From contig NZ_JAJUFQ010000002.1 in NCBI RefSeq assembly GCF_029263665.1, forward strand, positions 186,001 to 250,000: 64,000 nt of DNA. Reading direction: 5' to 3'. Positions 49,155 to 60,446 of the stretch are shown one piece after another (the stretch's first letter is position 1; each line of letters starts with the position of its first letter). The notes beneath the pieces are model-generated. The model saw nothing but the letters and a program-made list of their open reading frames with translations, ran no database searches and was not told the DNA's origin. Source of the DNA: Halomonas sp. GTDB lineage: Bacteria; Pseudomonadota; Gammaproteobacteria; Pseudomonadales; Halomonadaceae. The position numbers and the translations under genes were made by a program.

Positions 49155-50009
49155 ATGTCTGCCACGCTTTCCTCGTCAACCACCTCTTTCGGGCCCGAGA
49201 GTGCGGGACAAAAAGTCACCCCGGAGATCAGTGCCGCCTTTCAGCGGGATGGCGCAGTCTGCATCCGTGGCCTGTTCGATGCTCGGCTTCTCTCCGAGCT
49301 TTCTGAAGGTATCGAGCACAATCTCAACAACCCCAGCCCCAGGGCCAAGGTCGCCAGCCAACCGGATGATCCTGGCTGGTTCTTCGAGGATTTCTGCAAT
49401 TGGCAGGACAATCCGGCCTATCGCCGTTTCATTTTCGAGTCAGGATTGGGGGAAATTGGCGCAAGACTGATGAATAGCCGTCAGGTGCGTCTTTACCACG
49501 ACCATCTGCTGGTCAAGGAGCCTGGCACCCGCCAGCGCACGCCATGGCACCAGGATCAGCCGTACTACAACGTGGAAGGGCAGCAGAACGTCAGCATGTG
49601 GATGCCCGTGGACCCGGTTTCCCGGAAAGCCACGCTGGAATTCGTGGCCGGATCACACAAGGGCCCCTGGCTGATGCCGCGTACCTTCATGGACAATGAA
49701 GCCAAATGGTTTCCGGAGGGCTCATTGGCCGACCTGCCGGATATCGAGGCCAATCGTGAGCGTTACGATATTCTTGGTTGGGAACTGGAGCCGGGTGATG
49801 CCGTATTCTTCAACATGCTGACCTTGCACGCTTCCGGAGGCGTGAGCGGTAACACCCGACGTCGCGCCTTTTCCGTACGCCTGCTCGGTGATGACATGAC
49901 CCACGCACCACGCCAATGGACCACTTCCCCGCCCTTCCCCGGGCTCGACAAGGAATTGCCCGCGGGCGCCCCGATGGAGCACCCGCTGTTTCCTCTACTG
50001 TATGGCTGA
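49155..50009 (+). CDS. Phytanoyl-CoA dioxygenase (PhyH) family protein
   Basis: TPWHQDQPYYNVEG (HxD) and LHASGGVSGNTRRRAFSVRLLGDD. Confidence 0.88.
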   Translation: MSATLSSSTTSFGPESAGQKVTPEISAAFQRDGAVCIRGLFDARLLSELSEGIEHNLNNPSPRAKVASQPDDPGWFFEDFCNWQDNPAYRRFIFESGLGEIGARLMNSRQVRLYHDHLLVKEPGTRQRTPWHQDQPYYNVEGQQNVSMWMPVDPVSRKATLEFVAGSHKGPWLMPRTFMDNEAKWFPEGSLADLPDIEANRERYDILGWELEPGDAVFFNMLTLHASGGVSGNTRRRAFSVRLLGDDMTHAPRQWTTSPPFPGLDKELPAGAPMEHPLFPLLYG

Positions 50010-50034
50010 GATGGATAGCGCAGGAAAAGCCAAG

Positions 50035-50060
50035 GCCTGCACGACCTAGGATGTGCAGGC
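50035..50060. terminator. Hairpin between convergent PhyH and metallopeptidase genes
   Basis: GCCTGCAC-gacctaggat-GTGCAGGC. Confidence 0.6.
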
Positions 50061-50987
50061 TACCTGCTCACCGATGCTGCTACGAGCCCCATCAAGTGCA
50101 GCGTGCATTCTCTGCACCTGCCCACGGGTAAACATCACCATCGTATCGTCATCGACATAGTCCATGAAATTCATGAACATATCGCCATTCGGCCCGTTAT
50201 CGCAGGAAATGCTGGGGAACGTCGGCTTGCCACTGTTGGGCCCCGCCTGATTCGGTGTGTCATCAACAAAGTCACTGCCTGAACAGCCGTCTCCATCGTC
50301 TCCCCAGATATGGCGCAAGTTCAGCCAATGGCCAACTTCATGGGTGGTCGTGCGACCAAGGTTGGAAGGGGCTCTGGCAGTCCCCGTGGTACCAAAGGCG
50401 GTATAGGTGATCACCACGCCGTCGGTGGCAGCTGGTCCACCCGGGAACTGAGCATATCCCAGTAGCCCGGCGCGCAACTGGCAGACCCAGATATTGAGAT
50501 AGCGGTCCGCCGGCCAGGCATCCTGACCACCACTGGCACTGGATTTGACGCTATCGTCGACATCGAAGCTGTCATGCGATGTCTGGGTGCGGGTAATGCC
50601 CTCGGTGGGATTGCCATCAGGGTCGACCGTCGCCAGGGAAAACTGGAGCCTGGCATCACCTGCCAGTTCAGTGAAAGCTTCCGGGATCTGCTCACGATCA
50701 GGGTTCTGTTGGCGAAAATCCCGGTTCAACACGGCAATCTGGCTATCAACCTGTTCACGGGAGATGTTCTGCTCAGGCGTCTGGTAAACGACATGCACCA
50801 CCACCGGGATCCTTGTGCACCCTTCACGTAATGGAGCACTTGTACGCCTGGCACGATAAGCCAGCTCCTCGAGCTGTGCCTGTCGCCGAACATAATCTGG
50901 ATCACTATCGAGCAGGCGATGGTGTACCTGCATAGTGCCACAGCCACGGCAGACTGCCGCCGAAGATGTCTGCTGATTGTCAGCCAT
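50046..50987 (-). CDS. M43 (pappalysin-like) zinc metallopeptidase, no classical signal peptide
   Basis: [67 protein letters not shown] before ATG at 50987. Confidence 0.85.
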   Translation of the reverse strand: MADNQQTSSAAVCRGCGTMQVHHRLLDSDPDYVRRQAQLEELAYRARRTSAPLREGCTRIPVVVHVVYQTPEQNISREQVDSQIAVLNRDFRQQNPDREQIPEAFTELAGDARLQFSLATVDPDGNPTEGITRTQTSHDSFDVDDSVKSSASGGQDAWPADRYLNIWVCQLRAGLLGYAQFPGGPAATDGVVITYTAFGTTGTARAPSNLGRTTTHEVGHWLNLRHIWGDDGDGCSGSDFVDDTPNQAGPNSGKPTFPSISCDNGPNGDMFMNFMDYVDDDTMVMFTRGQVQRMHAALDGARSSIGEQVACTS

Positions 50988-51012
50988 GATGATCCTCCTT
51001 TGATCTGCGTGT

Positions 51013-51381
51013 TCAGTGATCCCCACCGTCTCCTGGCTGGAGTGACTGTTGTTGTGACTGTTGTTGTGACTGCAGTACAAGGGTATCCGCTGTCGCCTGG
51101 ATGATCTGGTAGTCACCTTCCCATCCCGGCAACGCCAACCTAAGCACCTGACCGACACAGCTCCAGTGTCCTTCAGACTCGCATTCAAGCCTATCGTCAG
51201 GAGCCCCTTTCAGCAGCATGGCATGACCATCGGCATTCAGGTACAGGCGTCGACGCGGTTGGCGTCGTGGAGCGATATTGGCGGATATCTCGCGCCATAC
51301 CCAATGGCCAGGCTGCTGCTGCTCCTGAATCTCCACCCATTGTCTCGCCAGTTGCTCGGGAGAAAAGTGGTTATTGCTCAT
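51013..51381 (-). CDS. Hypothetical protein, upstream partner of the M43 peptidase
   Basis: [48 protein letters not shown]...; 25 nt upstream of the peptidase; C-terminal SQQQSQQQS. Confidence 0.65.
   Translation of the reverse strand: MSNNHFSPEQLARQWVEIQEQQQPGHWVWREISANIAPRRQPRRRLYLNADGHAMLLKGAPDDRLECESEGHWSCVGQVLRLALPGWEGDYQIIQATADTLVLQSQQQSQQQSLQPGDGGDH
51042..51073. repeat. In-frame tandem repeat GTGACTGTTGTT x2 plus partial, within the hypothetical CDS
   Basis: Two identical 12-mers then GTGACTGC; encodes SQQQSQQQS on the reverse strand. Confidence 0.95.
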
Positions 51382-51784
51382 GCTCGGTCTCGCTGGTAGT
51401 GGAACTTTGCTCACTCAGCAGTGGTGACTCCTGCCAGCTTCCAGTGGTCTTCACTCCATGCGACTCATGTATCTGCATAAAAGTGCCTGAAAAAATCCAC
51501 TTCATCTCGAGCGAGATTCCCCCTAATATTGCCAACCTGCTGCATCCAGCATGACTATTGCGGAATATTTCATGCTTTTCCAACCAAGCACTTCTCGGAA
51601 CATCAAATACGGATACTGGCCACTTCCGTTCTGTTAACTGCTGATTACAGCTTTTTAGCCTGCAGAACGCGACAAGTTTCTTGCTCATCTCTCGCAATGG
51701 CATTCTTCATGCCTTATACTTTGGTCGTAAATTAACCACTTTCAATCATCATCTCTGGCCACCATCCTGCGCCGGGAGGTCATC

Positions 51785-53002
51785 ATGCCGTTCAAGATTA
51801 CTGCCATCCGAGCGCGCTACCCGCGCTTGGCAGAGCTCGCCCTGGCCCTCGGTGGGTTTGGTATTGGTACCAGTGAATTCGTCATCATGGGGTTGATGGA
51901 GCGCGTTGCAGGCGACCTTTCCGTCAGCGCTGCGGATGTCGGTTATGCCATTTCCGCTTATGCACTCGGTGTCGTGGTAGGTGCACCACTGATTTCAGCG
52001 CTCGCCGCCCGAGTGCCACGACGTACACTGCTGATATCCCTGATGCTGGTGTTTGCGCTTGGCAACATTGCCAGCGCACTGGCACCAGGCTTCTGGTCCT
52101 TCGTCGCGCTCCGCTTTATCGCCGGACTACCCCATGGCGCCTATTTTGGTGTTGCCGCACTGGTAGCCGCTGCCGCAGTCCCCATTGAAGAGCGTGCACG
52201 GGCTGTCAGCCGGGTCATGCTGGGCTTGACCACAGCGATTGTGATTGGTGCGCCACTGGCCACCTGGGCAGGTCAATGGATGGGGTGGCAGTTCGCCTTC
52301 CATGCCGTTGGGGTCATCGCTTTCATCACCATGGGCATGATCCGCCTGTTCGTGCCACGCCAGCCTCACGATGTCGAGGCCAGCCCAAAGCGCGAGCTGA
52401 CTGCCCTGGTCAAGCAACGTGTACTCTTTACGCTGGGAGTGGCGAGTATCGGCTTCGGCGGCATGTTTGCCGTCTTCAGCTATGTCGTGCCGACCCTGCG
52501 CGCTCAAGCCGACATGCCTGAAGTGGTAGGTCCATGGGTATTGGCCATCTTTGGTATTGGCGGCATCCTCGGCAACCTGATCGGAGCACGAGCCGCAGAC
52601 AAGAACCTGATGAAGGCTGTGCCACGCATTCTGCTGTGGTGCCTGATCGTACAGACAGGCTTTTATTTTGCTGCCAATAATCTCTATACCGGCATCCTGT
52701 TCGTCGGCCTGGTCGGTACCAGCATGGCTCTTGGCCCTGCCCTGCAGACCCGTTTGATGGATGTGGCCGGAGATGCCCAGACCATGGCTGCCTCCATGAA
52801 CCACGCCGCCTTCAATTGCGCCAATGCACTGGGAGCCTACCTGGCTGGCGTGACCATCAAGGCCGGCGCCACCTGGTCATCCAGTGGACTGGTCGGCGCA
52901 GCTCTGGCTCTCGGCGGAATCGTGGTGTTCTACATTGGCTTGCGCATGGAAAAGCGCAGTGACCGGCGCAAGGCCCTGAAAATGAACAGTAATGCTGATT
53001 AG
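51785..53002 (+). CDS. MFS transporter, DHA1/AraJ type
   Basis: GGFGIGTSEFVIMGLMERVAGDLSVSAADVGYAISAYALGVVVGAPLI; RFIAGLPHGAYFGVAALVA. Confidence 0.9.
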   Translation: MPFKITAIRARYPRLAELALALGGFGIGTSEFVIMGLMERVAGDLSVSAADVGYAISAYALGVVVGAPLISALAARVPRRTLLISLMLVFALGNIASALAPGFWSFVALRFIAGLPHGAYFGVAALVAAAAVPIEERARAVSRVMLGLTTAIVIGAPLATWAGQWMGWQFAFHAVGVIAFITMGMIRLFVPRQPHDVEASPKRELTALVKQRVLFTLGVASIGFGGMFAVFSYVVPTLRAQADMPEVVGPWVLAIFGIGGILGNLIGARAADKNLMKAVPRILLWCLIVQTGFYFAANNLYTGILFVGLVGTSMALGPALQTRLMDVAGDAQTMAASMNHAAFNCANALGAYLAGVTIKAGATWSSSGLVGAALALGGIVVFYIGLRMEKRSDRRKALKMNSNAD

Positions 53003-53027
53003 TCAGTAGCATTCATTCCCCACCTCA

Positions 53028-53049
53028 GATACCGCCATCAGGCGGTATC
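53028..53049. terminator. Hairpin between convergent genes
   Basis: GATACCGCC-ATCA-GGCGGTATC. Confidence 0.75.
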
Positions 53050-53709
53050 TTCATCGTGGCCCCTTGCCACTTGTTGCCGCAAATGCCGATGAAGGCGTCG
53101 CCCTCGCAGCAGAGACGTCAAGGCACTGCCCAGGATGACGACCCATAACGCCAGCCATAATGGTTCGTCACGCCAATCCCACATAGGCGCAAAGACAGCA
53201 ATGATGCAAGCCGCTGTCAGCACCGCCATGCGTTGAGGTTTGGCCATGGGACCACCGAAATCGCCGCGATGACCGAGACTGTCGGCAAAAGCACGCGCAT
53301 AGGCCGTCAGAATGGCCATCGCGGCGGCAGTCCAACCCAGGGCCGGAGAACCGATGGCCAGCCCCGCACCAACAAGAATGACGGCATCTGAGACCCGGTC
53401 AGGCACTTCATTCCACAGAGCTCCTGTCGGTGAAGCCTTGCCGGATTCGATGGCGATCATGCCGTCGAAAAGGTTGCACAGAAGCCGCCCTTGTATTCCC
53501 AGTACGGCAATCACCAGCAACAGGATTCTCCCGGCACCTTCTGCACCATGGGATATCCATAGTGCCAGCCCGGCTATCGTCGCCAGAACCATGCTCAGTT
53601 GCGAGACCTGATTAGGGGTAATGGATGTACGAGCGAGGCGCTGGCTGATGGCTCGAGCCCAGGAAGTATCGCGACTGGCCAGTGGTCGCCGATCACCGTT
53701 CTTCATCAA
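53038..53709 (-). CDS. CDP-alcohol phosphatidyltransferase family protein
   Basis: Motif region RLLCNLFDGMIAIESGKASPTGALWNEVPDRVSD. Confidence 0.88.
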   Translation of the reverse strand: MMKNGDRRPLASRDTSWARAISQRLARTSITPNQVSQLSMVLATIAGLALWISHGAEGAGRILLLVIAVLGIQGRLLCNLFDGMIAIESGKASPTGALWNEVPDRVSDAVILVGAGLAIGSPALGWTAAAMAILTAYARAFADSLGHRGDFGGPMAKPQRMAVLTAACIIAVFAPMWDWRDEPLWLALWVVILGSALTSLLRGRRLHRHLRQQVARGHDEDTA

Positions 53710-54100
53710 AGGATTTCCCCCGGGAGTGACGCTGGTTTCGTACCAACGTCAGGTTATACAAGGAGACATAGCTACTCGATACCAGCAGAGGCACCGCCAC
53801 CGTAGCAACGATGGCAGGGGTTCCTGCTACCAGATGTAGAGCAATCAGCAAGGCCGCCGACCCTGTCACAGCAACCAGAGGTGGCAACCATAGTGCCATA
53901 GCACCTTCGTAACGCTGATTGATGGCCTCGACAACACGCTTGAGATACAGCGTCAGCAGTGCAGAAAGCGCACCCTGCAGCAATGCTGCCCGCCACATCT
54001 GTGCGCTTGCATGGTCATGGTTGGCCCAGGCCGCCCAGGCCCCCATGGCCATGAAGGCCACCAACATGTGCAGTGGCGTGCTCGAGAACCGAGCCTTCAT
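53693..54100 (-). CDS. Hypothetical small membrane protein in phospholipid operon
   Basis: Hydrophobic ORF overlapping both neighbours (ATGA-type overlap with upstream gene). Confidence 0.7.
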   Translation of the reverse strand: MKARFSSTPLHMLVAFMAMGAWAAWANHDHASAQMWRAALLQGALSALLTLYLKRVVEAINQRYEGAMALWLPPLVAVTGSAALLIALHLVAGTPAIVATVAVPLLVSSSYVSLYNLTLVRNQRHSRGKSFDEER

Positions 54101-55056
54101 GATATCGACCAGAAATAACGCACGACATGAAAGAAGATCGGTGCAGAAAACACAACAGAATCAAGACGATCGATAAAGCCTCCATGCCCTTCGATCAGGT
54201 GGCCCCAATCCTTGATGCCTCGATCTCGCTTGATCGCTGACATCACTAACCCTCCGAAGACGCCCAGCAGGGCAATCATCAGTGCCAATACCGCAGCTTG
54301 CAGCACACTGAAGGGGGTCATCCAGGCCAGGGCAGCACCCACCAGTGTGGCACTGAGAACCCCACCGGCAAAGCCTTCCAGGGTCTTGGATGGCGAAAGA
54401 TTGGGCGCAATCTTGCGCTTACCCAATAGCTTGCCCCAAACGTACTGGAGAACATCGCTCAGTTGCACGACCATGATCAAGAAGGCGATAAGCAGAACAT
54501 TGCGGCCCTCATACCCCGGAATATCCAGGCTCAATAGTGCCGGTACGTGGGACACACAAAAGACACAGATCATCAATGCCCACTGCACTTCACTGACACG
54601 TTCGAGATAACCCTGGCTATCCCCGCGCAATGTAGAAATCACAGGCAACAACAGGAAGGCATAGACAGGAATGAAGATCGAGTACATGCCGTAGTACTGC
54701 TGCCAGATGAATACATATTGAACCGGCAACACGACAAAAAATGCCAGGGCCAGCGTCCAGTGATCAGCGCGCCGCGCCGGTATCAGGCTGATGAATTCAC
54801 GCAGGGCAGAGAAGGATGCAAAGGCAAACAGCAACACGACTCCCGTCCGCCCTCCTAGCAAGGCCACCCCCATCAGGATCGCCATGATCCACCAGGAATG
54901 AATACGTTGATTGAGGTTCTCGATCACCTCATTGTCACCCTGGGGCGAGAATCGCCGCTGCAGGACATAGCCGGTCACGCTAGCCAGCACCAGAATGCCC
55001 ACGATCACACCAAGCAGGGTGACAAGCCCGGCGGGAACAATCACATTGCCCATCAT
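54097..55056 (-). CDS. Phosphatidate cytidylyltransferase (CdsA-like)
   Basis: Polytopic; KIAPNLSPSKTLEGFAGGVLSATLVGAALAWMTPF; SAIKRDRGIKDWGHLIEGHGGFIDRLDSVVFSAP. Confidence 0.92.
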   Translation of the reverse strand: MMGNVIVPAGLVTLLGVIVGILVLASVTGYVLQRRFSPQGDNEVIENLNQRIHSWWIMAILMGVALLGGRTGVVLLFAFASFSALREFISLIPARRADHWTLALAFFVVLPVQYVFIWQQYYGMYSIFIPVYAFLLLPVISTLRGDSQGYLERVSEVQWALMICVFCVSHVPALLSLDIPGYEGRNVLLIAFLIMVVQLSDVLQYVWGKLLGKRKIAPNLSPSKTLEGFAGGVLSATLVGAALAWMTPFSVLQAAVLALMIALLGVFGGLVMSAIKRDRGIKDWGHLIEGHGGFIDRLDSVVFSAPIFFHVVRYFWSIS

Positions 55057-55739
55057 TGGGTCCCCTCCCTGGCACTCGGATCAGACGAATTGGAAAGCGC
55101 AAGCAATGCCCGCTCAGCTCTGGCCAGAAAGACAGTCTTGTCCTCCCCTTCTTCAAGTGCCAAGGGGGCGCCATAGGTCACCGTGCACAACAACGGAATC
55201 GGGACTATCTCTCCCTTGGGCAATACGCGGTTGAGATTGTCGATCCACACGGGTATCAGCTCCACCTGTGGATGAGCCTTCGCGAGGCGATAAAGGCCAG
55301 ACTTGAATGGCAGCAGCGGCGTATCGCCAGTATTACGCGTACCTTCTGGAAACAGTATCAAGGAATCCCCGCCTCCCAGGACCTTTCCCATCTGCTCAAG
55401 AGGATCGTCTTGGCGCTGCTCGGGACGACGGTCAATCAATACGGCGTGGAACACATCTTCAATCAGGAAACGACGGACAGCAGAGGTCTGCCAATAGTCG
55501 GCACCAGCCACAGGGCGAGTCTGCGCTCGCATGCGTGGAGGCAAGGTCATCCAGATCAGCACGAAATCCCCATGACTCGCATGGTTGGCGTAATAGATTC
55601 GCTGCTTCGGCAATGGCTCAATGCCCTGCCATACAGGCCTGGCAGCGGTCACCAGGCGTGCCAGCAGACGCACCAGCACTCCAACGCCTACCGCACTCCA
55701 TCTTTGCAGAATCCCCTTCATGTGCTGTTCCCTGTGCAT
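55053..55739 (-). CDS. 1-acyl-sn-glycerol-3-phosphate acyltransferase family (PlsC-like)
   Basis: YYANHASHGDFVLIW (NHxxxxD); LILFPEGTRNTGDTPLLPFKSGLYRLA. Confidence 0.9.
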   Translation of the reverse strand: MHREQHMKGILQRWSAVGVGVLVRLLARLVTAARPVWQGIEPLPKQRIYYANHASHGDFVLIWMTLPPRMRAQTRPVAGADYWQTSAVRRFLIEDVFHAVLIDRRPEQRQDDPLEQMGKVLGGGDSLILFPEGTRNTGDTPLLPFKSGLYRLAKAHPQVELIPVWIDNLNRVLPKGEIVPIPLLCTVTYGAPLALEEGEDKTVFLARAERALLALSNSSDPSAREGTQ

Positions 55740-55854
55740 ATCAGGCCTGGTTCTTGTGCCAGGGCTCTGAGCATGTCCGTTGTGACCAGCTCCAGGATAG
55801 CCTGGCTACAGTCTCTCAAGGTTTTATGCGATACTTCGCGCCCTTCACCACTAG

Positions 55855-56493
<639 letters not shown>

Positions 56494-56633
56494 TCTTCTC
56501 CTTCCAAGTGCACCTGTGCTGAACAACACTCCGTCGACTGGCGTCAGAATCTTGTCAGAACCGCCTGAACTCAAGTAATCTAGACTGTCTCTTCGCAGGT
56601 GCAACCCCGGGCGCTGCGCGCCGCCGGGGCATA

Positions 56634-56657
56634 GCTCGTTAAGTTGCTCGTTAAATC
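56634..56657. repeat. Tandem duplication 2 x 12 bp upstream of rpoZ
   Basis: GCTCGTTAAGTT / GCTCGTTAAATC. Confidence 0.8.
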
Positions 56658-56700
56658 GGCACCTGCCAGACACACTACATGTCACTTCAGGAAGGGCCCC

Positions 56701-56958
56701 ATGGCGCGAGTTACCGTCGAAGATTGTCTGGAACACGTAGAAAACCGCTTCAAGCTGGTGATGATTTCCTCCCGGCGCTCACGTCAGCTGTCTCGCGGCT
56801 CCCGCGATGCTCTGCTGCCTTGGGAAAACGATAAGCCCACGGTCATGGCGCTACGGGAAATTGCCGATGGCCTGATCGATGACAGCGTTCTCGACGAACC
56901 TGTCGAAGCACCACGCAGCTTCCGCCCTGCCTATACGGCCTCGCCCGCCGAGGAGTGA
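56701..56958 (+). CDS. rpoZ: DNA-directed RNA polymerase omega subunit
   Basis: [30 protein letters not shown]. Confidence 0.95.
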   Translation: MARVTVEDCLEHVENRFKLVMISSRRSRQLSRGSRDALLPWENDKPTVMALREIADGLIDDSVLDEPVEAPRSFRPAYTASPAEE

Positions 56959-57022
56959 TGTCCACCATTTGTTCTTGAGTGAGAGCACTTGAGGGACCCT
57001 CATCTAGATCAGGGCACGCCGT

Positions 57023-59158
57023 ATGTTCACCATCGATGATCTGTCCGACCGCCTCGGGGGCTACCTGCCCGCCGAAGAAATTCAGCAGGTCAGGCGTGCC
57101 TTCTATTATGCCGAGCAGGCCCATGATGGGCAGAAGCGCCGTTCTGGTGAGCCCTATGTGACTCACCCGCTGGCGGTTGCCAATATTCTGGCCAACATGC
57201 ACATGGACCATCAGAGCCTGATGGCTGCCATGCTGCATGACGTCATCGAAGACACTGGAGTATCCAAGGAAGCTCTGTCTCAGCAGTTCGGAGAACCCGT
57301 GGCAGAGCTGGTCGATGGCGTCTCGAAGCTGACTCAGATCACCTTCGAGGACAAGGCCGTCGCCCAGGCAGAGAACTTCCAGAAGATGGTGCTGGCGATG
57401 TCACGGGATATCCGCGTGATCATCGTCAAGCTTGCTGACCGCTTGCACAACATGCGCACGCTGGGAGCGCTGCGTCCCGACAAGAAGCGTCGTATCGCCC
57501 GCGAGACCCTGGAGATCTACGCCCGGGTTGCCAGCCGCCTGGGCATCAACACCATCCGCGTCGAGCTTGAAGACCTGTCGTTTCAAGCCATTCACCCGAT
57601 GCGGGCCGAACGTATCAAACGTGCGGTGGCCAGCGCCCGAGGCAATCGTCGCTCGGCCATTCGCCAAGTACAGAATGCGATCCAGTCACGCCTGGATGAA
57701 CATGGGCTCAAGGGCACGGTCATCGGGCGTCAGAAGCATTTGCTGTCGATCTATCGCAAGATGCGCGATCAACGCAAATCCTTTGCTGAAATCATGGATG
57801 TGTTTGGCTTCCGCATCATCGCTGATGACGTGGATAGCTGCTACCGCATCCTGGGGATGGTGCACAACCTGTACAAGCCGGTACCAGGGCGCTTCAAGGA
57901 CTACATCGCCATTCCCAAGGCCAACGGCTACCAGAGCCTGCATACCACACTGTTTGGTGCCAGTGGCATGCCGATCGAGGTACAGATTCGTACGCGGGAA
58001 ATGGAAGCCATGGCCAATAACGGCATTGCCGCGCATTGGCTGTACAAGGCAGGCCAGACTGACAAGCCCATCGCGGAAGGCAGTCGCGCCAGGGCTCGGC
58101 AATGGGTCAAGGGCCTGCTCGAGATGCAGCGCCACGCCGGCGATTCCCTGGAGTTCATCGAACACGTCAAGAACGACCTTTTCCCGGATGATATCTACGT
58201 GTTCACGCCAAAAGGCGACATCATGGAGCTGCCTCAGGGCGCAACCGTGGTCGACTTCTCCTATGCCGTGCATACCGAGATCGGTAATAGCTGTATTGCC
58301 TGCCGCATCGATCGGCATCTGGCACCCTTGTCATCTCGCCTGGAAAGCGGCCAGACACTGGAAATCATCACTTCTCCGGGTGGCAAACCCAACCTGTCCT
58401 GGCTCAACTTCGTTGTCACGGCCAAGGCACGTTCGGCCATTCGCCATGCCCTCAAGCATCGCCAGCATACAGAGGCGGTTCAGTTGGGGCGGCGTCTGCT
58501 GACCAAGTCCCTGGCCGAATTCGACATCAATTTCGAAGAGATAACCGAAGCCACCATGGACCAGCTGCTTAGCGAGCTGGATCTCAAGGACAGTGATACG
58601 CTGCTGGAAGCCATCGGCCTCGGTAATCGCGTCACCCATGTGATTGCACGACATCTGGTCGAGCTACATCGTGGCGAAGCCATCGACGGTGATGCTACCC
58701 ATCCAGCCGTTCATGGACCGATCACCATCAGTGGTACCGAAGGCCTGGTCATCAAGTTTGCTCGCTGCTGCCACCCCTTGCCGGGCGACCCTGTGGTGGG
58801 CCACTTGTCAGTAGGCAAGGGGATTGTGGTACATCGTGCCGAATGTCGTAACCTGCAAGAGCTCAAGGGCGATCCGGAAAAGCTGTTCTCTTTGAGCTGG
58901 TCCGACGATATTGACGAAGATTTCCCTGTCGCCCTGCGCCTGGAAGTCGAAGGCCGCCGTGGCCTGGTAGCCGAATTGGCAGGCTTGATCACCGATGCCG
59001 ATGCCAACATCGAGAGAATCGGTATCGAAGAGCGTGACGCACGCTTGGCGATCGTCAATCTGACGCTTCTGGTTCGTGACCGCATTCATCTGGCTCGTAT
59101 CATCAAGCGACTACGCAACTTGTCCCATATCGGCAAGATCACTCGATTAGGTAACTGA
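57023..59158 (+). CDS. spoT: Bifunctional (p)ppGpp synthase/hydrolase SpoT
   Basis: [11 protein letters not shown] motif; VQIRTREM synthetase motif; TGS and C-terminal ACT-type region. Confidence 0.96.
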   Translation: MFTIDDLSDRLGGYLPAEEIQQVRRAFYYAEQAHDGQKRRSGEPYVTHPLAVANILANMHMDHQSLMAAMLHDVIEDTGVSKEALSQQFGEPVAELVDGVSKLTQITFEDKAVAQAENFQKMVLAMSRDIRVIIVKLADRLHNMRTLGALRPDKKRRIARETLEIYARVASRLGINTIRVELEDLSFQAIHPMRAERIKRAVASARGNRRSAIRQVQNAIQSRLDEHGLKGTVIGRQKHLLSIYRKMRDQRKSFAEIMDVFGFRIIADDVDSCYRILGMVHNLYKPVPGRFKDYIAIPKANGYQSLHTTLFGASGMPIEVQIRTREMEAMANNGIAAHWLYKAGQTDKPIAEGSRARARQWVKGLLEMQRHAGDSLEFIEHVKNDLFPDDIYVFTPKGDIMELPQGATVVDFSYAVHTEIGNSCIACRIDRHLAPLSSRLESGQTLEIITSPGGKPNLSWLNFVVTAKARSAIRHALKHRQHTEAVQLGRRLLTKSLAEFDINFEEITEATMDQLLSELDLKDSDTLLEAIGLGNRVTHVIARHLVELHRGEAIDGDATHPAVHGPITISGTEGLVIKFARCCHPLPGDPVVGHLSVGKGIVVHRAECRNLQELKGDPEKLFSLSWSDDIDEDFPVALRLEVEGRRGLVAELAGLITDADANIERIGIEERDARLAIVNLTLLVRDRIHLARIIKRLRNLSHIGKITRLGN

Positions 59159-59168
59159 TGAAACCACT

Positions 59169-59211
59169 GCCCCGGCTATCGTTGTGGCGATGGCCGGGGC
59201 AATGTTTTTTT
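59169..59211 (+). terminator. Rho-independent terminator after spoT
   Basis: GCCCCGGC...GCCGGGGC followed by TTTTTTT. Confidence 0.85.
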
Positions 59212-59250
59212 CGCTGCCGATTTCCATCGGCATCCTTCAAGGAGCAAACA

Positions 59251-59640
59251 ATGAGTAACAAGGCCATCATCAATACCGACAAGGCCCCTGCCGCCATCGG
59301 TCCTTACTCCCAGGCCGTGAAGGCCGGCAATACCGTGTACATGTCTGGCCAGATTCCTCTCGACCCTGCCACCATGGAAGTTGTCTCCGAGGACTTTGAA
59401 GCCCAGGCTCGCCAGGTCTTCGCCAACCTCAAGGCCGTCTGTGAAGAAGCCGCCGGTTCTCTGCAGGACATCGTCAAGCTCAACCTCTATCTGGTCGACC
59501 TGAGCCAATTCGCCATCGTCAACAAGATCATGGAAGAGTACTTCCAGCAACCGTATCCGGCCCGTGCTGCTGTGGGTGTCCGCGAATTGCCGAAGGGCGT
59601 TCAGGTGGAAGCCGAAGCGGTCATGGTCCTCGGCGACTGA
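59251..59640 (+). CDS. ridA: RidA family enamine/imine deaminase
   Basis: [45 protein letters not shown]. Confidence 0.95.
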   Translation: MSNKAIINTDKAPAAIGPYSQAVKAGNTVYMSGQIPLDPATMEVVSEDFEAQARQVFANLKAVCEEAAGSLQDIVKLNLYLVDLSQFAIVNKIMEEYFQQPYPARAAVGVRELPKGVQVEAEAVMVLGD

Positions 59641-59694
59641 CTCTGTCGCTGACAAGCGCTGGCTGTCGACGGTACTCGCGGCCCTCACTGACAG

Positions 59695-59718
59695 GCATGC
59701 AAGTTTCTCCTTGCATGC
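59695..59718. terminator. Hairpin downstream of ridA
   Basis: GCATGCAAG-TTTCTC-CTTGCATGC, perfect 9-bp stem. Confidence 0.6.
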
Positions 59719-59853
59719 AGGCTTCAGTCAGCTGTGTTCCGACGGCAACCAGCCTCCTGTTGATCCATCGCTGGTTGGGAATGGCTCGCGGCATCACGCC
59801 GCCGCCTTCGGCGCACAGGCCTTTGTCATATTCCTGGGTATCGAGTATTCCCC

Positions 59854-60384
59854 ATGCGACTGTTTCTGGCCCTAACCCCACCACCTGAGTTTCGCCAACG
59901 CCTGGGAGCATTGGCGGACAGACTGCAGGCTGAATTGGGCGGGCGCCGCATGCCGGACGCCAATCTCCACCTGACCCTGGCATTTCTCGGCGAACAGGAT
60001 AGCGAGACCTCAGAACGCCTCACCACCTGGCTGCACAACCTGGAAGTATTTCCCTCCAGCCTCGAGCTGGATCACCTGGGGCAGTTCACAAGACCTGGCA
60101 TTGTCTGGATTGGCCCACAGCATCCACCCGATGCACTGTTGGAGCTGCGGGCCGGACTATCCAGAACGCTCAGCAGCATGGGCATCGCCCATCAGCCACA
60201 TCATCGCTTCACGCCGCATATTTCTTTATTGCGCAAAGTGCATTCACCTGTGCTACAGGACACCCGCCTCCCCGAAGATGACCTGCGCTGGCATTACGAT
60301 CAGGTACATCTGGTCCAGTCGACCCTGACAAGTGCAGGCAGTCACTATCAGTGCCTGGCGTCTTCAACACTATCTCGCAGATAA
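59854..60384 (+). CDS. thpR: RNA 2',3'-cyclic phosphodiesterase
   Basis: Two HxT motifs: HLTLAFLGE and HRFTPHISLLRK; MRLFLALTPP. Confidence 0.9.
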   Translation: MRLFLALTPPPEFRQRLGALADRLQAELGGRRMPDANLHLTLAFLGEQDSETSERLTTWLHNLEVFPSSLELDHLGQFTRPGIVWIGPQHPPDALLELRAGLSRTLSSMGIAHQPHHRFTPHISLLRKVHSPVLQDTRLPEDDLRWHYDQVHLVQSTLTSAGSHYQCLASSTLSRR

Positions 60385-60413
60385 TCCTTCATTCCGCAGA
60401 TAGTCCTGTCGCG
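60376..60413. repeat. Degenerate tandem duplication 2 x 19 bp at the thpR stop
   Basis: CGCAGATAATCCTTCATTC / CGCAGATAGTCCTGTCGCG. Confidence 0.8.
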
Positions 60414-60420
60414 AGCCGAG

Positions 60421-60446
60421 TCAATGTGGCAAGTGAATGTGGCAAC
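60421..60446. repeat. Tandem duplication 2 x 13 bp abutting the epimerase stop
   Basis: TCAATGTGGCAAG / TGAATGTGGCAAC. Confidence 0.9.

Noticed and set aside
56605-56629. GC-rich imperfect hairpin between gmk and rpoZ as a REP-like element
   Set aside because: Single copy seen and imperfect stem; not enough evidence for a named repeat family.
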